Of a DNA stretch of 64,000 nucleotides, positions 1-8,722 are shown in pieces. The position numbers were made by a program, and so were the translations under genes. Numbering within the stretch: position 1 is the first letter of the stretch; each line of letters begins with the position of its first letter. Origin of the DNA: Minwuia sp. (GTDB taxonomy: Bacteria > Pseudomonadota > Alphaproteobacteria > Minwuiales > Minwuiaceae). The stretch is from assembly GCA_029210175.1 (NCBI GenBank), contig JARGPL010000004.1, forward strand, positions 1-64,000, given 5' to 3'. The notes under the pieces were generated by a model. The model was not told the origin of the DNA. It saw only the letters and a program-made list of their open reading frames with translations, and searched no databases.

Positions 1-58
1 GATCGCCCGTTGCAGAAAGCGCCGCATAACGATCATCAAGGTCAAAAAAGCCAGGGGA

Positions 59-412
59 ATGAGCCAACGCATGCCTCCAAATCAGTCGAGGTACATTGAA
101 TCAGATGAGCGCAGATCAGGCGAGGTTTTTAGAAGTGCCCACCTGCCATCCTATCGGTTCGAATCGGCGGAACCGGCGTTCTGGCTGGAAAGCCTTTATG
201 TCGTGCCGGATTTCCGCCGCTCAGGTGTGGCGCGTGCGCTGATGGCGACCGTTTCGGCGGACAGTCTGGCGCGGGGGGCGGCGGCGCTTTACTGGGGCGT
301 TCGCATGGTCAATGACGGGGGCAAGGGGTTCTATGCCTCCATCAAAGCGCAGAGCGAGAAGGCAGAGATCCTGGCGCTTTTTCGCGACGAGATGACTGCC
401 CTGACGCAGTGA
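59..412 (+). CDS. GNAT family N-acetyltransferase (C-terminal part; possibly cut by window edge)
   Basis: The stretch LYVVPDFRRSGVARAL (about residues 46-61) matches the GNAT beta4-alpha3 acetyl-CoA binding segment, with RRSGVA in place of the usual Q/R-x-x-G-x-G/A loop. It is followed by the typical late helix with a W/Y-rich strand and GFYASI, which corresponds to the common GFY motif. The substrate cannot be told. At 117 residues it is shorter than the usual 140-170, and the first 25 residues do not look like a GNAT N terminus. The frame stays open from the ATG at 59 back to position 2, so the true gene may begin outside the window, or the 5' part may be decayed. It converges with the broken MATE gene that follows, which suggests a region of gene loss. 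Confidence 0.6.
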   Translation: MSQRMPPNQSRYIESDERRSGEVFRSAHLPSYRFESAEPAFWLESLYVVPDFRRSGVARALMATVSADSLARGAAALYWGVRMVNDGGKGFYASIKAQSEKAEILALFRDEMTALTQ

Positions 413-434
413 CCCGACCAGGCGGCAAGATGTT

Positions 435-782
435 TCAGAGCGGACGCCAGGCGAACAGGCGCAGGCCAAGCGCCACCACGAGGCCGTAGATCACCATCGC
501 TGCTGCCACCAGGATGAAGATGTTGTCGGGGTCGGTGTCGCCCGACCGGAACAGGACGATACCACCGCCGATGGCGCCGGCAGACAGCATGGTCGACAGC
601 ATCATGATCGGAAACACCAGCGCCACGCCTGCCAGTTCGATGGTGCCTTCACGCCCCAGGTACCAGGCCTCGACGATGCTCATCGACGACATGATCATCA
701 TCGCGGCGATGCTCGGCACGGCGAGCCGGAACAGGGTCGGCAGAACAGGCGCAGTCAGCAGCCGGGTACGGCGGTCCATCAT
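435..782 (-). pseudogene. MATE family efflux transporter, truncated N-terminal remnant
   Basis: The 115-residue product begins like a MATE (multidrug and toxic compound extrusion) transporter: TAPVLPTLFRLAVPSIAAMM, then an EAWYLGREGT segment, then ELAGVALVFPIMML and SAGAIGGG, which correspond to the first two or three membrane helices. The family is normally about 450 residues with 12 helices. After GGG the conserved loop is missing or scrambled, and one more helix follows before the stop near WRPL. Nothing in the next 430 bases downstream on this strand restores the transporter. I infer a decaying remnant that is unlikely to transport anything. Confidence 0.65.
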
Positions 783-876
783 GGTTCAGTCTCCCTCTGG
801 ATAGAGGAACTGTATCACCACAATTTACAAGTCCAGAGAGTCAGTGCAAAAAATGCACTGAGGCATGCAGATCTGT

Positions 877-1719
877 TCAGAGGGCTACCCGGCAGGCGGG
901 TACAGGCAGGCCGGCGATGCCGATACTGGTGCGGAAGATGGTGCCGCTCTTGTCGTCTGGCCCACCGACGGAGCCGGTGACGACATACAGGTCGCGGAGG
1001 TCTTCGCCACCGAAGGCGACACTGGTCACCATCGGCAGGGGGCAGGGCAGGCTCTGGCACAGGCTGCCGTCCGGTTCGAAGACATCGACCCGGCTGCCAT
1101 GGGCCACAGCCACCACTACAGCCCCGTCGGCTGCAACACACAGCCCGTCCGGATGCCCGTCGTTGTAGGTCGCGAAGGGTTGCCAGCCGCTGACGCCACC
1201 GTCCGTCACGTCATAGACCCGCACGACATTTTCGCGTGCGTCGGAGTGATAGAGCTTCTTGCCGTCGGGTGAGAAGGCCAATCCGTTGGTCAGCATGATT
1301 CCATCGGACACGGTACGCACGCTGCCGTCCAGATCGATGACATGCAGGTGGCCTGGACGCGGTGTCTGGTCGGAAAACACCACATAGCCAAGGGATCCGA
1401 CCCAGAGCCGTCCCTTGGCGTCCGTCGTGAGATCATTGAAACCGATGGCGGTATCGGTCACGTCCTTGTCCAGCAGGACCAGCGAGCGGTCGTCACCCAG
1501 ACCCTTGAAGGCGATGTTGCGACCGCCAACCACGATCCCCCCATCCTGGTGCGCTGCCATGCCACCAATGCCCTTGCGGTGTTCCAGCACCGTCGAGACC
1601 CGTCCGTCCCTGCCCAGGGCGAACACGCCACCATTCAGGACATCGCTGAACAGCAGGCCCCGCCCGTCCATCCAAAGAGGCCCTTCGATCAGGCCGTAGC
1701 CAGTGACGATCTTTTCCAT
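877..1719 (-). CDS. SMP-30/gluconolactonase/LRE family protein
   Basis: The predicted product is a 280-residue six-bladed beta-propeller of the SMP-30/gluconolactonase family, whose members hydrolyse sugar or other lactones with a bound divalent metal. Visible hallmarks are the N-terminal EGPLW (the metal-ligand Glu), GFNDLTTDAKGRLWVG (the FND metal-binding motif), LTNGLAFSPDGKKLYHSD (the N-G motif) and PDGLCVAADG near blade 5 (the PDG Asp). All the usual ligands appear present. A start at ATG 1719 is preferred because AGGGAGAA lies just upstream; the longer frame to 1833 adds an unconserved tail. The gene is divergent from the SDR at 1824, so the two probably share a control region. The natural lactone is unknown. 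Confidence 0.85.
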   Translation of the reverse strand: MEKIVTGYGLIEGPLWMDGRGLLFSDVLNGGVFALGRDGRVSTVLEHRKGIGGMAAHQDGGIVVGGRNIAFKGLGDDRSLVLLDKDVTDTAIGFNDLTTDAKGRLWVGSLGYVVFSDQTPRPGHLHVIDLDGSVRTVSDGIMLTNGLAFSPDGKKLYHSDARENVVRVYDVTDGGVSGWQPFATYNDGHPDGLCVAADGAVVVAVAHGSRVDVFEPDGSLCQSLPCPLPMVTSVAFGGEDLRDLYVVTGSVGGPDDKSGTIFRTSIGIAGLPVPACRVAL

Positions 1720-1823
1720 GTCCCGATTCTCCCTGCTCGACCATGATGCTCGCCCACCATGGACTTTGGGGGAGTATGCAGCATTTCGGGCTGCAATCGG
1801 AAATCGACGAAGGGGAGCATGCG

Positions 1824-2552
1824 ATGGATGCACTGGATTTCAAGGATCGGCGGGTGCTGATCACGGGGGGCACGAATGGCATGGGCAACGCGATGGCGCA
1901 TGCATTCCGCAAGCGGGGCGCGGCGGTGACCGTTACCGGGACGCGCCCGGCGGAATCCTATGACAGTGATCTGCAGGGGCTGGACGTGCGCCAGCTGGAT
2001 GCGGGGGACGCCGGTCAGGTGGCGCGGCTGGTCGCATCCATCGAACGGCTGGATATCCTGATCAACAACGGCGGCATGGTGCTCTACAAGGGCCAGGAGT
2101 TCGAGCCGGAGGGATTTCAGCGGGTGCTGGACGTCAATCTGACCGGGGTGATGAACCTCTGCACCGGTTTTCGGCCCAGGCTGGCGGCGCGACAGGGCAG
2201 CATCATCAACGTTTCGTCGCTGGCGGCATTTGGTGCCGTGCGGGGCAACCCGGCCTACGGCGCGTCGAAGGCGGCACTGGTCAATCTGACCAAGACCCTG
2301 GCCGTGGTCTACGCCCGCGACGGCATCCGGGTGAACGGTATCGCGCCCGGGTTCGTGCAGACCAACATCACCCAGGTCAGCCAGGACAATGAAGCGATCT
2401 CCGACGCCATCGTGCAGAAGACACCGATGCGGCGCTGGGGGCAGCCGGAAGACATGGTCGGGCCAGCCCTGTTCCTGGCCTCATCTCAGCTGGCCGGTTT
2501 CGTGACCGGGCAGACATTGCTCGCCGATGGTGGCTACAGTCTGCAGGTCTGA
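1824..2552 (+). CDS. SDR family NAD(P)-dependent oxidoreductase
   Basis: This is a classical short-chain dehydrogenase/reductase of 242 residues. It has the Rossmann glycine motif TGGTNGMG near residue 14, NNGG in place of the usual NNAG near residue 85, the catalytic Ser in INVSSLAAFG, the YGASK (Y-x-x-x-K) pair, the NGIAPGFVQT segment after it, and a C-terminal LLADGGYS. A start at ATG 1824 follows GAAGGGGAGC; the longer frame from 1743 adds 27 unconserved residues. The cofactor preference and substrate cannot be assigned. It is divergent from the SMP-30 lactonase gene, and a dehydrogenase next to a lactonase would fit a sugar or polyol oxidation pair, but that is inference. Confidence 0.88.
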   Translation: MDALDFKDRRVLITGGTNGMGNAMAHAFRKRGAAVTVTGTRPAESYDSDLQGLDVRQLDAGDAGQVARLVASIERLDILINNGGMVLYKGQEFEPEGFQRVLDVNLTGVMNLCTGFRPRLAARQGSIINVSSLAAFGAVRGNPAYGASKAALVNLTKTLAVVYARDGIRVNGIAPGFVQTNITQVSQDNEAISDAIVQKTPMRRWGQPEDMVGPALFLASSQLAGFVTGQTLLADGGYSLQV

Positions 2553-2895
2553 TCCCATCACCACCCCACCGCGCACGTGGACTTGATCCGCGTGTCCAGT
2601 CTTTCAGAGTTTGAGGGGCACATCGTCTGAAGGGGGCGTCGTCCAGTCCCCGACTGTCATCCCGGGCAAGCGCAGCGCCGACCCGGGATCCACCCTTCGC
2701 GCCTTTGACGCGGTCGGCAAAGCGTGGGCGCCGGGTCTTCGCCCGGCGTGACAGCTGGGGTGCGCTTGATTGCCATCCCATCACCACCCCACCGCGCACG
2801 TGGACTTGATCCGCATGGCAGTCTTTCAGCGTTTGAGGGGCACATCGTCTGAAGGGGGCGTCGGGACTTCGCCCGGCGTGATGGTTTCAAACCGT
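2552..2895. repeat. Intergenic mosaic of direct repeats (two ~90-bp copies flanking a dispersed-type element)
   Basis: No convincing gene lies between the SDR and the nitrile hydratase operon. A block beginning ATCCCATCACCACCCC occupies about 2552-2641 and recurs at about 2775-2863 in the same orientation with only a few differences. Between them is a segment with CATCCCGGGCAAGCGCAGCG and CTTCGCCCGGCGTGA, which resembles the dispersed intergenic repeats common in alphaproteobacterial genomes; CTTCGCCCGGCGTGA recurs after the second copy near 2867. The ORFs read across this region on the minus strand are repeat sequence and should not be annotated as genes. Confidence 0.75.
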
Positions 2896-3270
2896 TCAGC
2901 CGGTCTTCAGTTCCACCGGCTGACCATGCGGGGTGCTGCGATAGGCGCGGACCCAGTCGTCGGCGCGCAGTGACAGGGCGTCGGGGGTGGTGAGGGACTT
3001 GTCCGTCACCAGTTTCTCCAGGGCGGCCAGCCAGTGCTGGTAATAGGTATCGCCCAGGTCCGGGTCGCCCGCATCCTGTGCCGCCATGATCGTGATGCTG
3101 AGCGTCGTCGCCCACTCGTCCCAGCTGAAATGCCCGGCTGCGTGCAGTTCCAGCGTGATGGCGAAGGCCGTGGCCTCCCACGGTTCTCGGAACACCGGAC
3201 CGTCTGCATCGCGCGGCAGGTCGGGCAGGGCGTCGAGCGGGGGCAGGTCGCTGGCTGATGACGTGGTCAC
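2896..3270 (-). CDS. Nitrile hydratase accessory protein (activator)
   Basis: This 124-residue protein matches the small nitrile hydratase activator family, which shares ancestry with the N-terminal half of the beta subunit. The diagnostic stretch is PVFREPWEATAFAITLELHAAG followed by FSWDEWATTLS and DTYYQHWLAALEKLVTDK, then the closing DDWVRAYRSTPHG. In cobalt-type enzymes the activator is needed for metal insertion and for oxidation of the active-site cysteines. It starts with GTG at 3270, overlapping the beta-subunit stop (GTGA), so translation is probably coupled. It is the last gene of the alpha-beta-activator operon. Confidence 0.9.
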   Translation of the reverse strand: MTTSSASDLPPLDALPDLPRDADGPVFREPWEATAFAITLELHAAGHFSWDEWATTLSITIMAAQDAGDPDLGDTYYQHWLAALEKLVTDKSLTTPDALSLRADDWVRAYRSTPHGQPVELKTG

Positions 3271-3932
3271 AGTGCCTCCAGATAGGGTTCCCAGAGGTCG
3301 ACCATGACCGAATCAGCGGCAGGCGCAGCCTCACCCCAAAGGTCGCGAGCCATGAATTTGACCGTATAGAGATGCTCCCCGCGACGGACGCCGACAGCGC
3401 TGTCATCGGCGAACACGTGACCGCCATGCCACAGCACCACTTCCCCCGGATGCCCCCGAACGTAGCGCGGGATGCGGGTGTGCCCGACCGGGTTCATGTT
3501 GCGGGCGCGCACCGTGTCCCCGACCTTGAACAGGGCGGCATTGTCGATGGCCATGCTGGTCGGGCCGCCCTGGGCATAGACCTTGTCCACGGCATCGGCG
3601 CGCAGCACCCGATAGGCTCCGGCATCGGGCACCTGACTGACCGTTGCGGTCTCCAGTTCCTCGGCGGTCACGAGCCCCTTGTCCACCATCTGCCGCGTCA
3701 GCGCTTCGAACCATTTCTGGTAATAGCTGCTGGACGTGTAGAGCGCGGGGTCCAGGGATTCGCGCACCGAGCGTGCTTCGTCGATGCTCCACTGGCCGAG
3801 CGCGCCACAGGCCAGCGTCAGGGCCAGGGCCTTGCGTTCCCAGGGTTCGTGAAACAGCGGCTCTGTTGCCTCCGGTTCCGGGTTGATGGCCCCATAGGCG
3901 TGCATCCCGCCCATGTCATGCGGGCCGTTCAT
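3267..3932 (-). CDS. nthB: Nitrile hydratase subunit beta
   Basis: The 221-residue product begins [14 protein letters not shown], the standard beta-subunit opening, and continues with [18 protein letters not shown] and [18 protein letters not shown]. The C-terminal SH3-like half has [25 protein letters not shown] and [13 protein letters not shown], all typical. The beta subunit pairs with alpha to form the cytoplasmic enzyme that hydrates nitriles to amides. The start at 3932 overlaps the alpha-subunit stop by four bases, so the order alpha, beta, activator is one transcript. The longer frame to 4019 is only the alpha gene read out of frame. Confidence 0.95.
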   Translation of the reverse strand: MNGPHDMGGMHAYGAINPEPEATEPLFHEPWERKALALTLACGALGQWSIDEARSVRESLDPALYTSSSYYQKWFEALTRQMVDKGLVTAEELETATVSQVPDAGAYRVLRADAVDKVYAQGGPTSMAIDNAALFKVGDTVRARNMNPVGHTRIPRYVRGHPGEVVLWHGGHVFADDSAVGVRRGEHLYTVKFMARDLWGEAAPAADSVMVDLWEPYLEAL

Positions 3933-4555
3933 GCCGAAGCCTCCGATGCAGGCCGGGCTTTCTCCACGCCGATCATCGAATTGCGGCTGACCAGGGGAAT
4001 CAGCTGTTCTTCCGTCCAACCCTCGGTCCCGGCTGGTCGTTCGGGCAGCACCAGAAAGCGGACTTCGGAGGTGGAGTCCCAGACCTTCACTTCCACATCG
4101 TCATTCAGTTCGGTGCCGAATTCGGCCAGCACACCGCGTGGATCGATCACTGCGCGGCTGCGATACGGGGATGACTTGTACCAGGCGGGCGGCAGGCCCA
4201 GGACCGGCCACGGGTAACAGGAACACAGCGTGCAAACGACCAGGTTGTGGACCTTCGCGTCGTTCTCCACGACCACCATGTGCTCGCCCTGGCGACCGGT
4301 GTAATCCAGTTCGGCTATGGCAGCGGTGGCATCGGCGCGCAACCGTTCCAGATAGGCCGGATCCGTCCATGCGCGGGCCACGACATGCGCACCATTGCGC
4401 GGGCCGACGCGGTTCTCGTAGCGATCGACGATCACGTCCAGCGCCCTGGGGTCGACCAGTCCCTTCTCCACCAGCAGGGATTCCAGCGCCTGCACGCGCA
4501 GCGCCATGTCCGATGGTGGCGCTGTCATGTCGTCGCCGTGATGATCGTGTGCCAT
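3929..4555 (-). CDS. nthA: Nitrile hydratase subunit alpha (cobalt type)
   Basis: This 208-residue alpha subunit carries the metal-binding motif [10 protein letters not shown] at residues 107-116. Cys108, Cys111, Ser112 and Cys113 are the ligands, and two of the cysteines are oxidised in the mature enzyme. Thr in C-T-L-C-S-C marks the cobalt type; iron enzymes have Ser there. The opening MAHDHHGDD is His/Asp-rich, as in other cobalt enzymes. ATG 4555 follows AGGAGAAG; the same frame is open far upstream across the M20 gene, which is coincidental. No amidase gene lies beside the operon, so further use of the amide must be encoded elsewhere. It diverges from the M20 peptidase gene across about 90 bases. 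Confidence 0.95.
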   Translation of the reverse strand: MAHDHHGDDMTAPPSDMALRVQALESLLVEKGLVDPRALDVIVDRYENRVGPRNGAHVVARAWTDPAYLERLRADATAAIAELDYTGRQGEHMVVVENDAKVHNLVVCTLCSCYPWPVLGLPPAWYKSSPYRSRAVIDPRGVLAEFGTELNDDVEVKVWDSTSEVRFLVLPERPAGTEGWTEEQLIPLVSRNSMIGVEKARPASEASA

Positions 4556-4645
4556 GCTCGCTTCTCCTGTCCGGTACGCCACCGAAGCTTGCCATGGGCG
4601 CAGCCCGGTGTCAGCCTCCGCCGTTGATGCAGGCAGGAGCGTGAG

Positions 4646-6058
4646 ATGAGCAGAGAAGCAGCAGTCGCAGCCGCAGAGGACTATATCGGTGACGGGCGGT
4701 TCTTCGACGAACTGGCCGAACGCGTGGCCGTGCGGACCGAAAGCCAGAAAACCGAGAGCTTGCCGGAACTGCACCGCTATCTCGATACCTTCATGCAGCC
4801 CGCGTTCGAGCGCATGGGGTTCACATGCGCCAAGTTCGAGAATCCGCTGGGGTTCGGCCCCGTCCTGCTCGCCACAAGGCATGAAGGCGATCATCTGCCC
4901 ACGGTCCTGGGCTATGGCCACGGAGATGTGATCCGGGGGCTGGAGGATCAGTGGACCAAGGGGCAGGGGCCGTGGGAACTGACCCGGGACGGGGAACGGC
5001 TCTATGGCCGGGGTACTGCCGACAACAAGGCGCAGCACACAATCAACATGGCGGCGCTGCGTCAGGTCATCGCCACGCGTGGCCATCTGGGCTTCAACGC
5101 CAAGTTCATCATCGAAACCGGGGAGGAAACCGGCTCCCGCGGCCTGCATGAGGTGATCGCGGCGAACATGGATGCGTTTTCGGCTGATGTCTTCATTGCC
5201 TCTGACGGTCCGCGCGTGAAACCCGACCGTCCGACCTTGACGCTGGGCGCGCGGGGGGCGGTGAATTTCGACCTGCTGGTGGACCTGCGTGAAGGCGGAC
5301 ACCATTCCGGCAACTGGGGCGGCCTGATCGCCAACCCGGCCATCATCCTGGCCCATGCCCTGGCTTCCATCACCGGACCTGAAGGATCGATCCGCATCCC
5401 CGAATGGCGGCCGCCCGCGATTGACGCCATCACGCGGGCTGCTCTGGCCGACATCGAGATCGATGCAGGGGCTGGCGGCCCGACGATTGACCGGGAGTGG
5501 GGGGAACCGGGACTGACGTCGCCGGAGCGGGTCTATGCCTGGAACAGCTTCGAGGTGCTGGCTTTCAAGACAGGCAATCCCGACCGGCCGGTGAACGCCA
5601 TCCCGCCCCGCGCCTGGGCTCACTGCCAGTTGCGGTTCGTGACGGGTATCGACTTCGACGACATCATCCCGGCGCTGAAACGACACATGGCCCGAGGCGG
5701 CTTCGATCAGGTGCAGGTCCTGCCCCCGGATGAGAAGAACGCTGGCGCCTTCATTGCAACGCGGACGCGCCCCGATGATCCCTGGGTATCGCGCATTCAT
5801 CGCTCGATGGCGGAGACCATTGGCGCGGCACCAGCGGTCATTCCCAGCCTTGGCGGGTCGATCTGCAACGAGCTGTTTACCGATCTGCTTGGCCTGCCGG
5901 CAATCTGGATTCCGCATTCCTATGCCGCCTGTTCCCAGCATGCGCCGAACGAACATGTGCTGATGCCCTGCATGACCAGCGCGGCGCAGATCATGACCGG
6001 GCTCTACTGGGACCTCGGTGCCGATACGGAAGCTGTCCTGGGCAAAGCGCATCGCTGA
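4646..6058 (+). CDS. M20 family metallopeptidase / dipeptidase-like hydrolase
   Basis: The 470-residue protein has the two-zinc M20 layout. GHGDV at residues 91-95 carries His92 and Asp94, [10 protein letters not shown] carries the bridging Asp126, [10 protein letters not shown] carries the catalytic and ligand Glu160-Glu161, and ASDGP carries Asp187. A C-terminal [15 protein letters not shown] supplies the last His. The central lid domain contains [10 protein letters not shown]. Members cleave dipeptides, acylated amino acids or carbamoyl compounds; the substrate is not clear here. ATG 4646 follows AGGCAGGAGC. The stop at 6056-6058 lies one base before the truA start, so the two are probably cotranscribed. 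Divergence from nitrile hydratase makes an amide-linked substrate possible but unproven. Confidence 0.85.
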   Translation: MSREAAVAAAEDYIGDGRFFDELAERVAVRTESQKTESLPELHRYLDTFMQPAFERMGFTCAKFENPLGFGPVLLATRHEGDHLPTVLGYGHGDVIRGLEDQWTKGQGPWELTRDGERLYGRGTADNKAQHTINMAALRQVIATRGHLGFNAKFIIETGEETGSRGLHEVIAANMDAFSADVFIASDGPRVKPDRPTLTLGARGAVNFDLLVDLREGGHHSGNWGGLIANPAIILAHALASITGPEGSIRIPEWRPPAIDAITRAALADIEIDAGAGGPTIDREWGEPGLTSPERVYAWNSFEVLAFKTGNPDRPVNAIPPRAWAHCQLRFVTGIDFDDIIPALKRHMARGGFDQVQVLPPDEKNAGAFIATRTRPDDPWVSRIHRSMAETIGAAPAVIPSLGGSICNELFTDLLGLPAIWIPHSYAACSQHAPNEHVLMPCMTSAAQIMTGLYWDLGADTEAVLGKAHR

Positions 6059-6059
6059 G

Positions 6060-6815
6060 ATGCCGCGCTATCGCCTGACGCTGGAGTTCGATGGTGGCGG
6101 CTTTGTCGGCTGGCAGTTCCAGCCCAATGGATTGAGCGTGCAGGAAGTGGTCGAGACCGCCATCGAGCGGCTCTGTGGCCAGCCGCAGCCCCGGATCATG
6201 TCCGCGGGCCGGACGGATGCCGGGGTGCATGCGCTGGGCATGGTGGCGCACGCCGACATCGGTCGCGACATGACCGACGCACGGCTGATGGGGGCGCTCA
6301 ACTTCCATCTCAGGCCACACCCGGTCGTGGTGCGGGATGTTGCACGTGTCACAGACGACTTCGATGCCCGACGCAGCTGCCTGCAACGGCACTACATCTA
6401 CCGGATCGTCAATCGCGTTCCGCCGCCGGCGCTTGACCTTGGCCGGGTCTGGCATGTGGCGACGCCGCTCGACCTGCCCGCGATGCAGACAGCGGCGGCC
6501 CTGCTGCAGGGACACCATGATTTCGAGAGCTTCCGGTCAGCCCATTGCCAGTCAAAGGTGTCCGAGAAAACGCTGGAACGGCTGACGGTGACCCAGGCGG
6601 CTGGGGATGAGGTGCACATCCATGCCTCGGCGCGGTCGTTCCTGCACAATCAGGTACGCATCCTGACCGGCACGCTGGTGGACGTGGGCAAGGGGCGCTG
6701 GACGCCGGATGACGTTGTCAGGGCGCTGGCGGCGCGCGACAGGCAGGCGGCCGGACCCACCGCGCCCGCCGGTGGCCTGTATTTTCTCAGCGCGGATTAT
6801 CCGCAAGACGCCTGA
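6060..6815 (+). CDS. truA: tRNA pseudouridine(38-40) synthase TruA
   Basis: TruA isomerises uridines 38-40 in the tRNA anticodon arm. The 251-residue product begins [20 protein letters not shown], the standard opening. It has the catalytic motif [13 protein letters not shown] with Asp53, the RHYIYRI and [14 protein letters not shown] segments, and [19 protein letters not shown] near the end. I chose ATG 6060 because homologues begin at this MPRYRL, and it sits immediately after the M20 stop; there is no strong separate ribosome binding site, so translational coupling is likely. The frame back to 6018 lies inside the M20 gene. Confidence 0.95.
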   Translation: MPRYRLTLEFDGGGFVGWQFQPNGLSVQEVVETAIERLCGQPQPRIMSAGRTDAGVHALGMVAHADIGRDMTDARLMGALNFHLRPHPVVVRDVARVTDDFDARRSCLQRHYIYRIVNRVPPPALDLGRVWHVATPLDLPAMQTAAALLQGHHDFESFRSAHCQSKVSEKTLERLTVTQAAGDEVHIHASARSFLHNQVRILTGTLVDVGKGRWTPDDVVRALAARDRQAAGPTAPAGGLYFLSADYPQDA

Positions 6816-6825
6816 TCGCAGGATA

Positions 6826-7428
6826 TCATGACGGATCGGGAAGTCCGACGTAGGGGGCGACCATCTTGATGACCAGCAGGGACCAGGCAACGCTGACCAC
6901 CAGGTCGAGGAACGACACACCCATGGCCGCATAGCGGTCGATGCCCAGCACGTCGCGCGCCAGCAGGAACCGGTAGACCACCACCAGCAATACCGTGACG
7001 ATCATGGCAAAGCTGCCCGCCTGGGACCCCACGATGCCGCTCTGGCTCAGGGCCAGCAGGGGCAACTGCAACAGCATGATCCAGACGTGCGACCAGTTGT
7101 AGGCGACGACATAGCGCCGCCAGGCAGCGCGAACGCTGAAGAAGCGCGCGATCTCGAAGGACAGGACGGGCCACACCAGCCATCCCACCAGGTAGGCCAC
7201 GCCTTCGATGGCCATGACACCGACCATGTCGTCGGGCGGCTGGTCCAGATAGCTGCGGATCATGACCACCAGGGCATAGAGCGGCGCAATGATGATGGCA
7301 GCAAAGAAGGATTTCAGGAAGCCGACAACGGAATCATCCAGGATCCACGCACCGGCGCGGTCCCGCAGCGCGATCCGGTATGTTGCCTGCAACGCCGTTG
7401 CGATTTCCATTCTGTTGGGGATCAGCAT
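6826..7428 (-). CDS. Integral membrane protein of unknown function (Yip1-like layout)
   Basis: I do not recognise this 200-residue protein. A short cytoplasmic N terminus (MEIATALQATYRIALRDRAG) is followed by about five hydrophobic segments: GFLKSFFAAIIIAPLYAL, GVAYLVGWLVWPVLSF, WSHVWIMLLQLPLLAL, FAMIVTVLLVVVYRFLL and GVSFLDLVVSVAWSLLVI. This compact five-helix layout resembles Yip1-domain proteins, but no signature residues settle it. The start could be ATG 7428 or ATG 7410; neither has a strong ribosome binding site. It converges with truA and is the last gene in the leftward direction after the hydrolase operon, with a 34-base gap to the hydrolase stop. Confidence 0.6.
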   Translation of the reverse strand: MLIPNRMEIATALQATYRIALRDRAGAWILDDSVVGFLKSFFAAIIIAPLYALVVMIRSYLDQPPDDMVGVMAIEGVAYLVGWLVWPVLSFEIARFFSVRAAWRRYVVAYNWSHVWIMLLQLPLLALSQSGIVGSQAGSFAMIVTVLLVVVYRFLLARDVLGIDRYAAMGVSFLDLVVSVAWSLLVIKMVAPYVGLPDPS

Positions 7429-7462
7429 GTGCTTGCCAGTGCCGGGGTAAGGTTGGTGGGAC

Positions 7463-8308
7463 TCACAGGCGTGTCACCCGGTCCAGGATCGGCAGGATGT
7501 ATTCGCGAAACCTTGCCGGGTTTTCCGACATGGGGAAGTGGCCCAGTTCCTCCATGATCTCCGCCTCGACACCGGGGATGTCCTTGGCGGTGCGCAGGGT
7601 ATCGGCTGGCGTGCAGGAAAAATCGTACTCCCCGGTCAACAGGAACACCGGGCAACGGGTGGTGTCGATCAGATGCACCCGGTCGCGGAAGTCGGAATCC
7701 GCGCGATAGAAATGCAGATCGCCCTTGAACACGCCGGGGCCACTGCTGAGGTAGCCCCAGAGCGTTTCCCAGCGATAGCGATCCGGGCTCTGCGGTGCCA
7801 CAAGTCCTGAAATCATCGCGGCGCAGATCTCGCCGCCATGCACGTCCGGGCGGTTCAGCCATTCGGTGTCATACCAGGGCTGTTGATGGTCCGCGGCTTC
7901 CAGCCCGATGACGGCGCGCACGTCATCGGCGAAGGCGTGCGCCAGATGCAGCACGATGCGTCCGCCCATGCTGCAGCCCATGATCACGGGCTGATCCAGG
8001 CCCAACGCCCGGGCAACGCCCATGATGGCCGCGCTGTAGAACTCGGTCGTCAGGGCATAGTCCTCGTCCTGGTATCCATTCCAGGGCAGGGACTTGCCGT
8101 GCCAGGGCAGGTCGAAGGCGATGACCCGGAACCTGTCCGTTATGGCGCTGTCGAGCATCAGGTGGCGGAACTGCCGCCCGTCCGCACCTGCCGTATGCAG
8201 GCAGAGCAGGGGAATGCCCGACCCCGCTTCCTCGAAATAGATCCGGCAGGACCGGCCTTCGATGTCCAGCGTCATGTAGCGCCCGACGATGGGTTCCAGG
8301 TCAACCAT
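7463..8308 (-). CDS. Alpha/beta fold hydrolase
   Basis: The 281-residue protein is a soluble alpha/beta hydrolase. LLCLHTAGADGRQFRHL contains the His-containing oxyanion-hole strand, FDLPWHGKS is the D-x-x-G-H-G-x-S counterpart, VIMGCSMGGRIVLHLAH carries the nucleophile Ser (G-C-S-M-G-G), LLTGEYDFSCTP carries the acid, and MEELGHFPMSENP carries the catalytic His. The catalytic set looks complete. The start is set at ATG 8308 because GGAGG at 8318-8322 lies nine bases upstream; the ATG at 8317 touches that site and is too close. It overlaps the preceding gene by eight bases, in an operon with the SCP2-like, PDZ and isomerase genes. The substrate is unknown; C-C-bond or ester hydrolysis of an aromatic or acyl compound is plausible from the neighbours. 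Confidence 0.82.
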   Translation of the reverse strand: MVDLEPIVGRYMTLDIEGRSCRIYFEEAGSGIPLLCLHTAGADGRQFRHLMLDSAITDRFRVIAFDLPWHGKSLPWNGYQDEDYALTTEFYSAAIMGVARALGLDQPVIMGCSMGGRIVLHLAHAFADDVRAVIGLEAADHQQPWYDTEWLNRPDVHGGEICAAMISGLVAPQSPDRYRWETLWGYLSSGPGVFKGDLHFYRADSDFRDRVHLIDTTRCPVFLLTGEYDFSCTPADTLRTAKDIPGVEAEIMEELGHFPMSENPARFREYILPILDRVTRL

Positions 8309-8720
8309 GGTGCCCATCCTCCGACAGGCGGCGCGGGGCAGCCAGGACGTCCTTGAAATAGCGCAGGTTGGCCATCAGCGGCTGCAGGTCGCCGTCGATG
8401 CTGGCCCGGTGGGTCTTGGTCATGGCGAACAGGTCGTGGAAGCCCGGATCCGGCATTGGCGCCCAGAACCGTTCCCAGTGTTCCTGCGCCCCGCGAATGG
8501 CAAAGGTATGGGACCGCATCAGGACTGGCCCTCGCACCAGTTCCAGGATCATCCCGTTCTGAATGCGGATGTAATAGGGCACATCGCCGATCTGCCACAG
8601 CCATTGCATCTGGATGAAGCGCCCGCGATGCACCATCGACTGGTCGGCATTGACCACGTCGGCCAGGTGTTCGATGGCGTGGCTGGCAGGTGGGCCACCC
8701 GCGATGGAGCGCTTGGCCAT
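8301..8720 (-). CDS. Small conserved protein, SCP2/sterol-carrier-like (tentative)
   Basis: This 139-residue soluble protein has alternating strands (GRFIQMQWLWQIGDVPYYIRI, GMILELVRGPVLMRSHTFAIRG) and a C-terminal helix GDLQPLMANLRYFKDVLA that resembles the closing helix of SCP2-type lipid-binding domains. I am not certain of the family. It has no membrane segment or signal peptide. ATG 8720 lies three bases after the PDZ-protein stop, and the gene overlaps the hydrolase start, so it sits in the middle of a tight four-gene operon. A hydrophobic-ligand carrier serving the hydrolase would fit the context, but this is inference. Confidence 0.6.
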   Translation of the reverse strand: MAKRSIAGGPPASHAIEHLADVVNADQSMVHRGRFIQMQWLWQIGDVPYYIRIQNGMILELVRGPVLMRSHTFAIRGAQEHWERFWAPMPDPGFHDLFAMTKTHRASIDGDLQPLMANLRYFKDVLAAPRRLSEDGHHG

Positions 8721-8722
8721 GG

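Noticed and set aside
2377-2799. Minus-strand ORF of 140 codons
   Set aside because: It crosses the end of the SDR gene and the intergenic repeat; no homology or ribosome binding site.
4556-6052. Long upstream extension of the nitrile hydratase alpha frame
   Set aside because: The extension is antisense to the M20 peptidase gene; the alpha subunit starts at 4555 with a good ribosome binding site.
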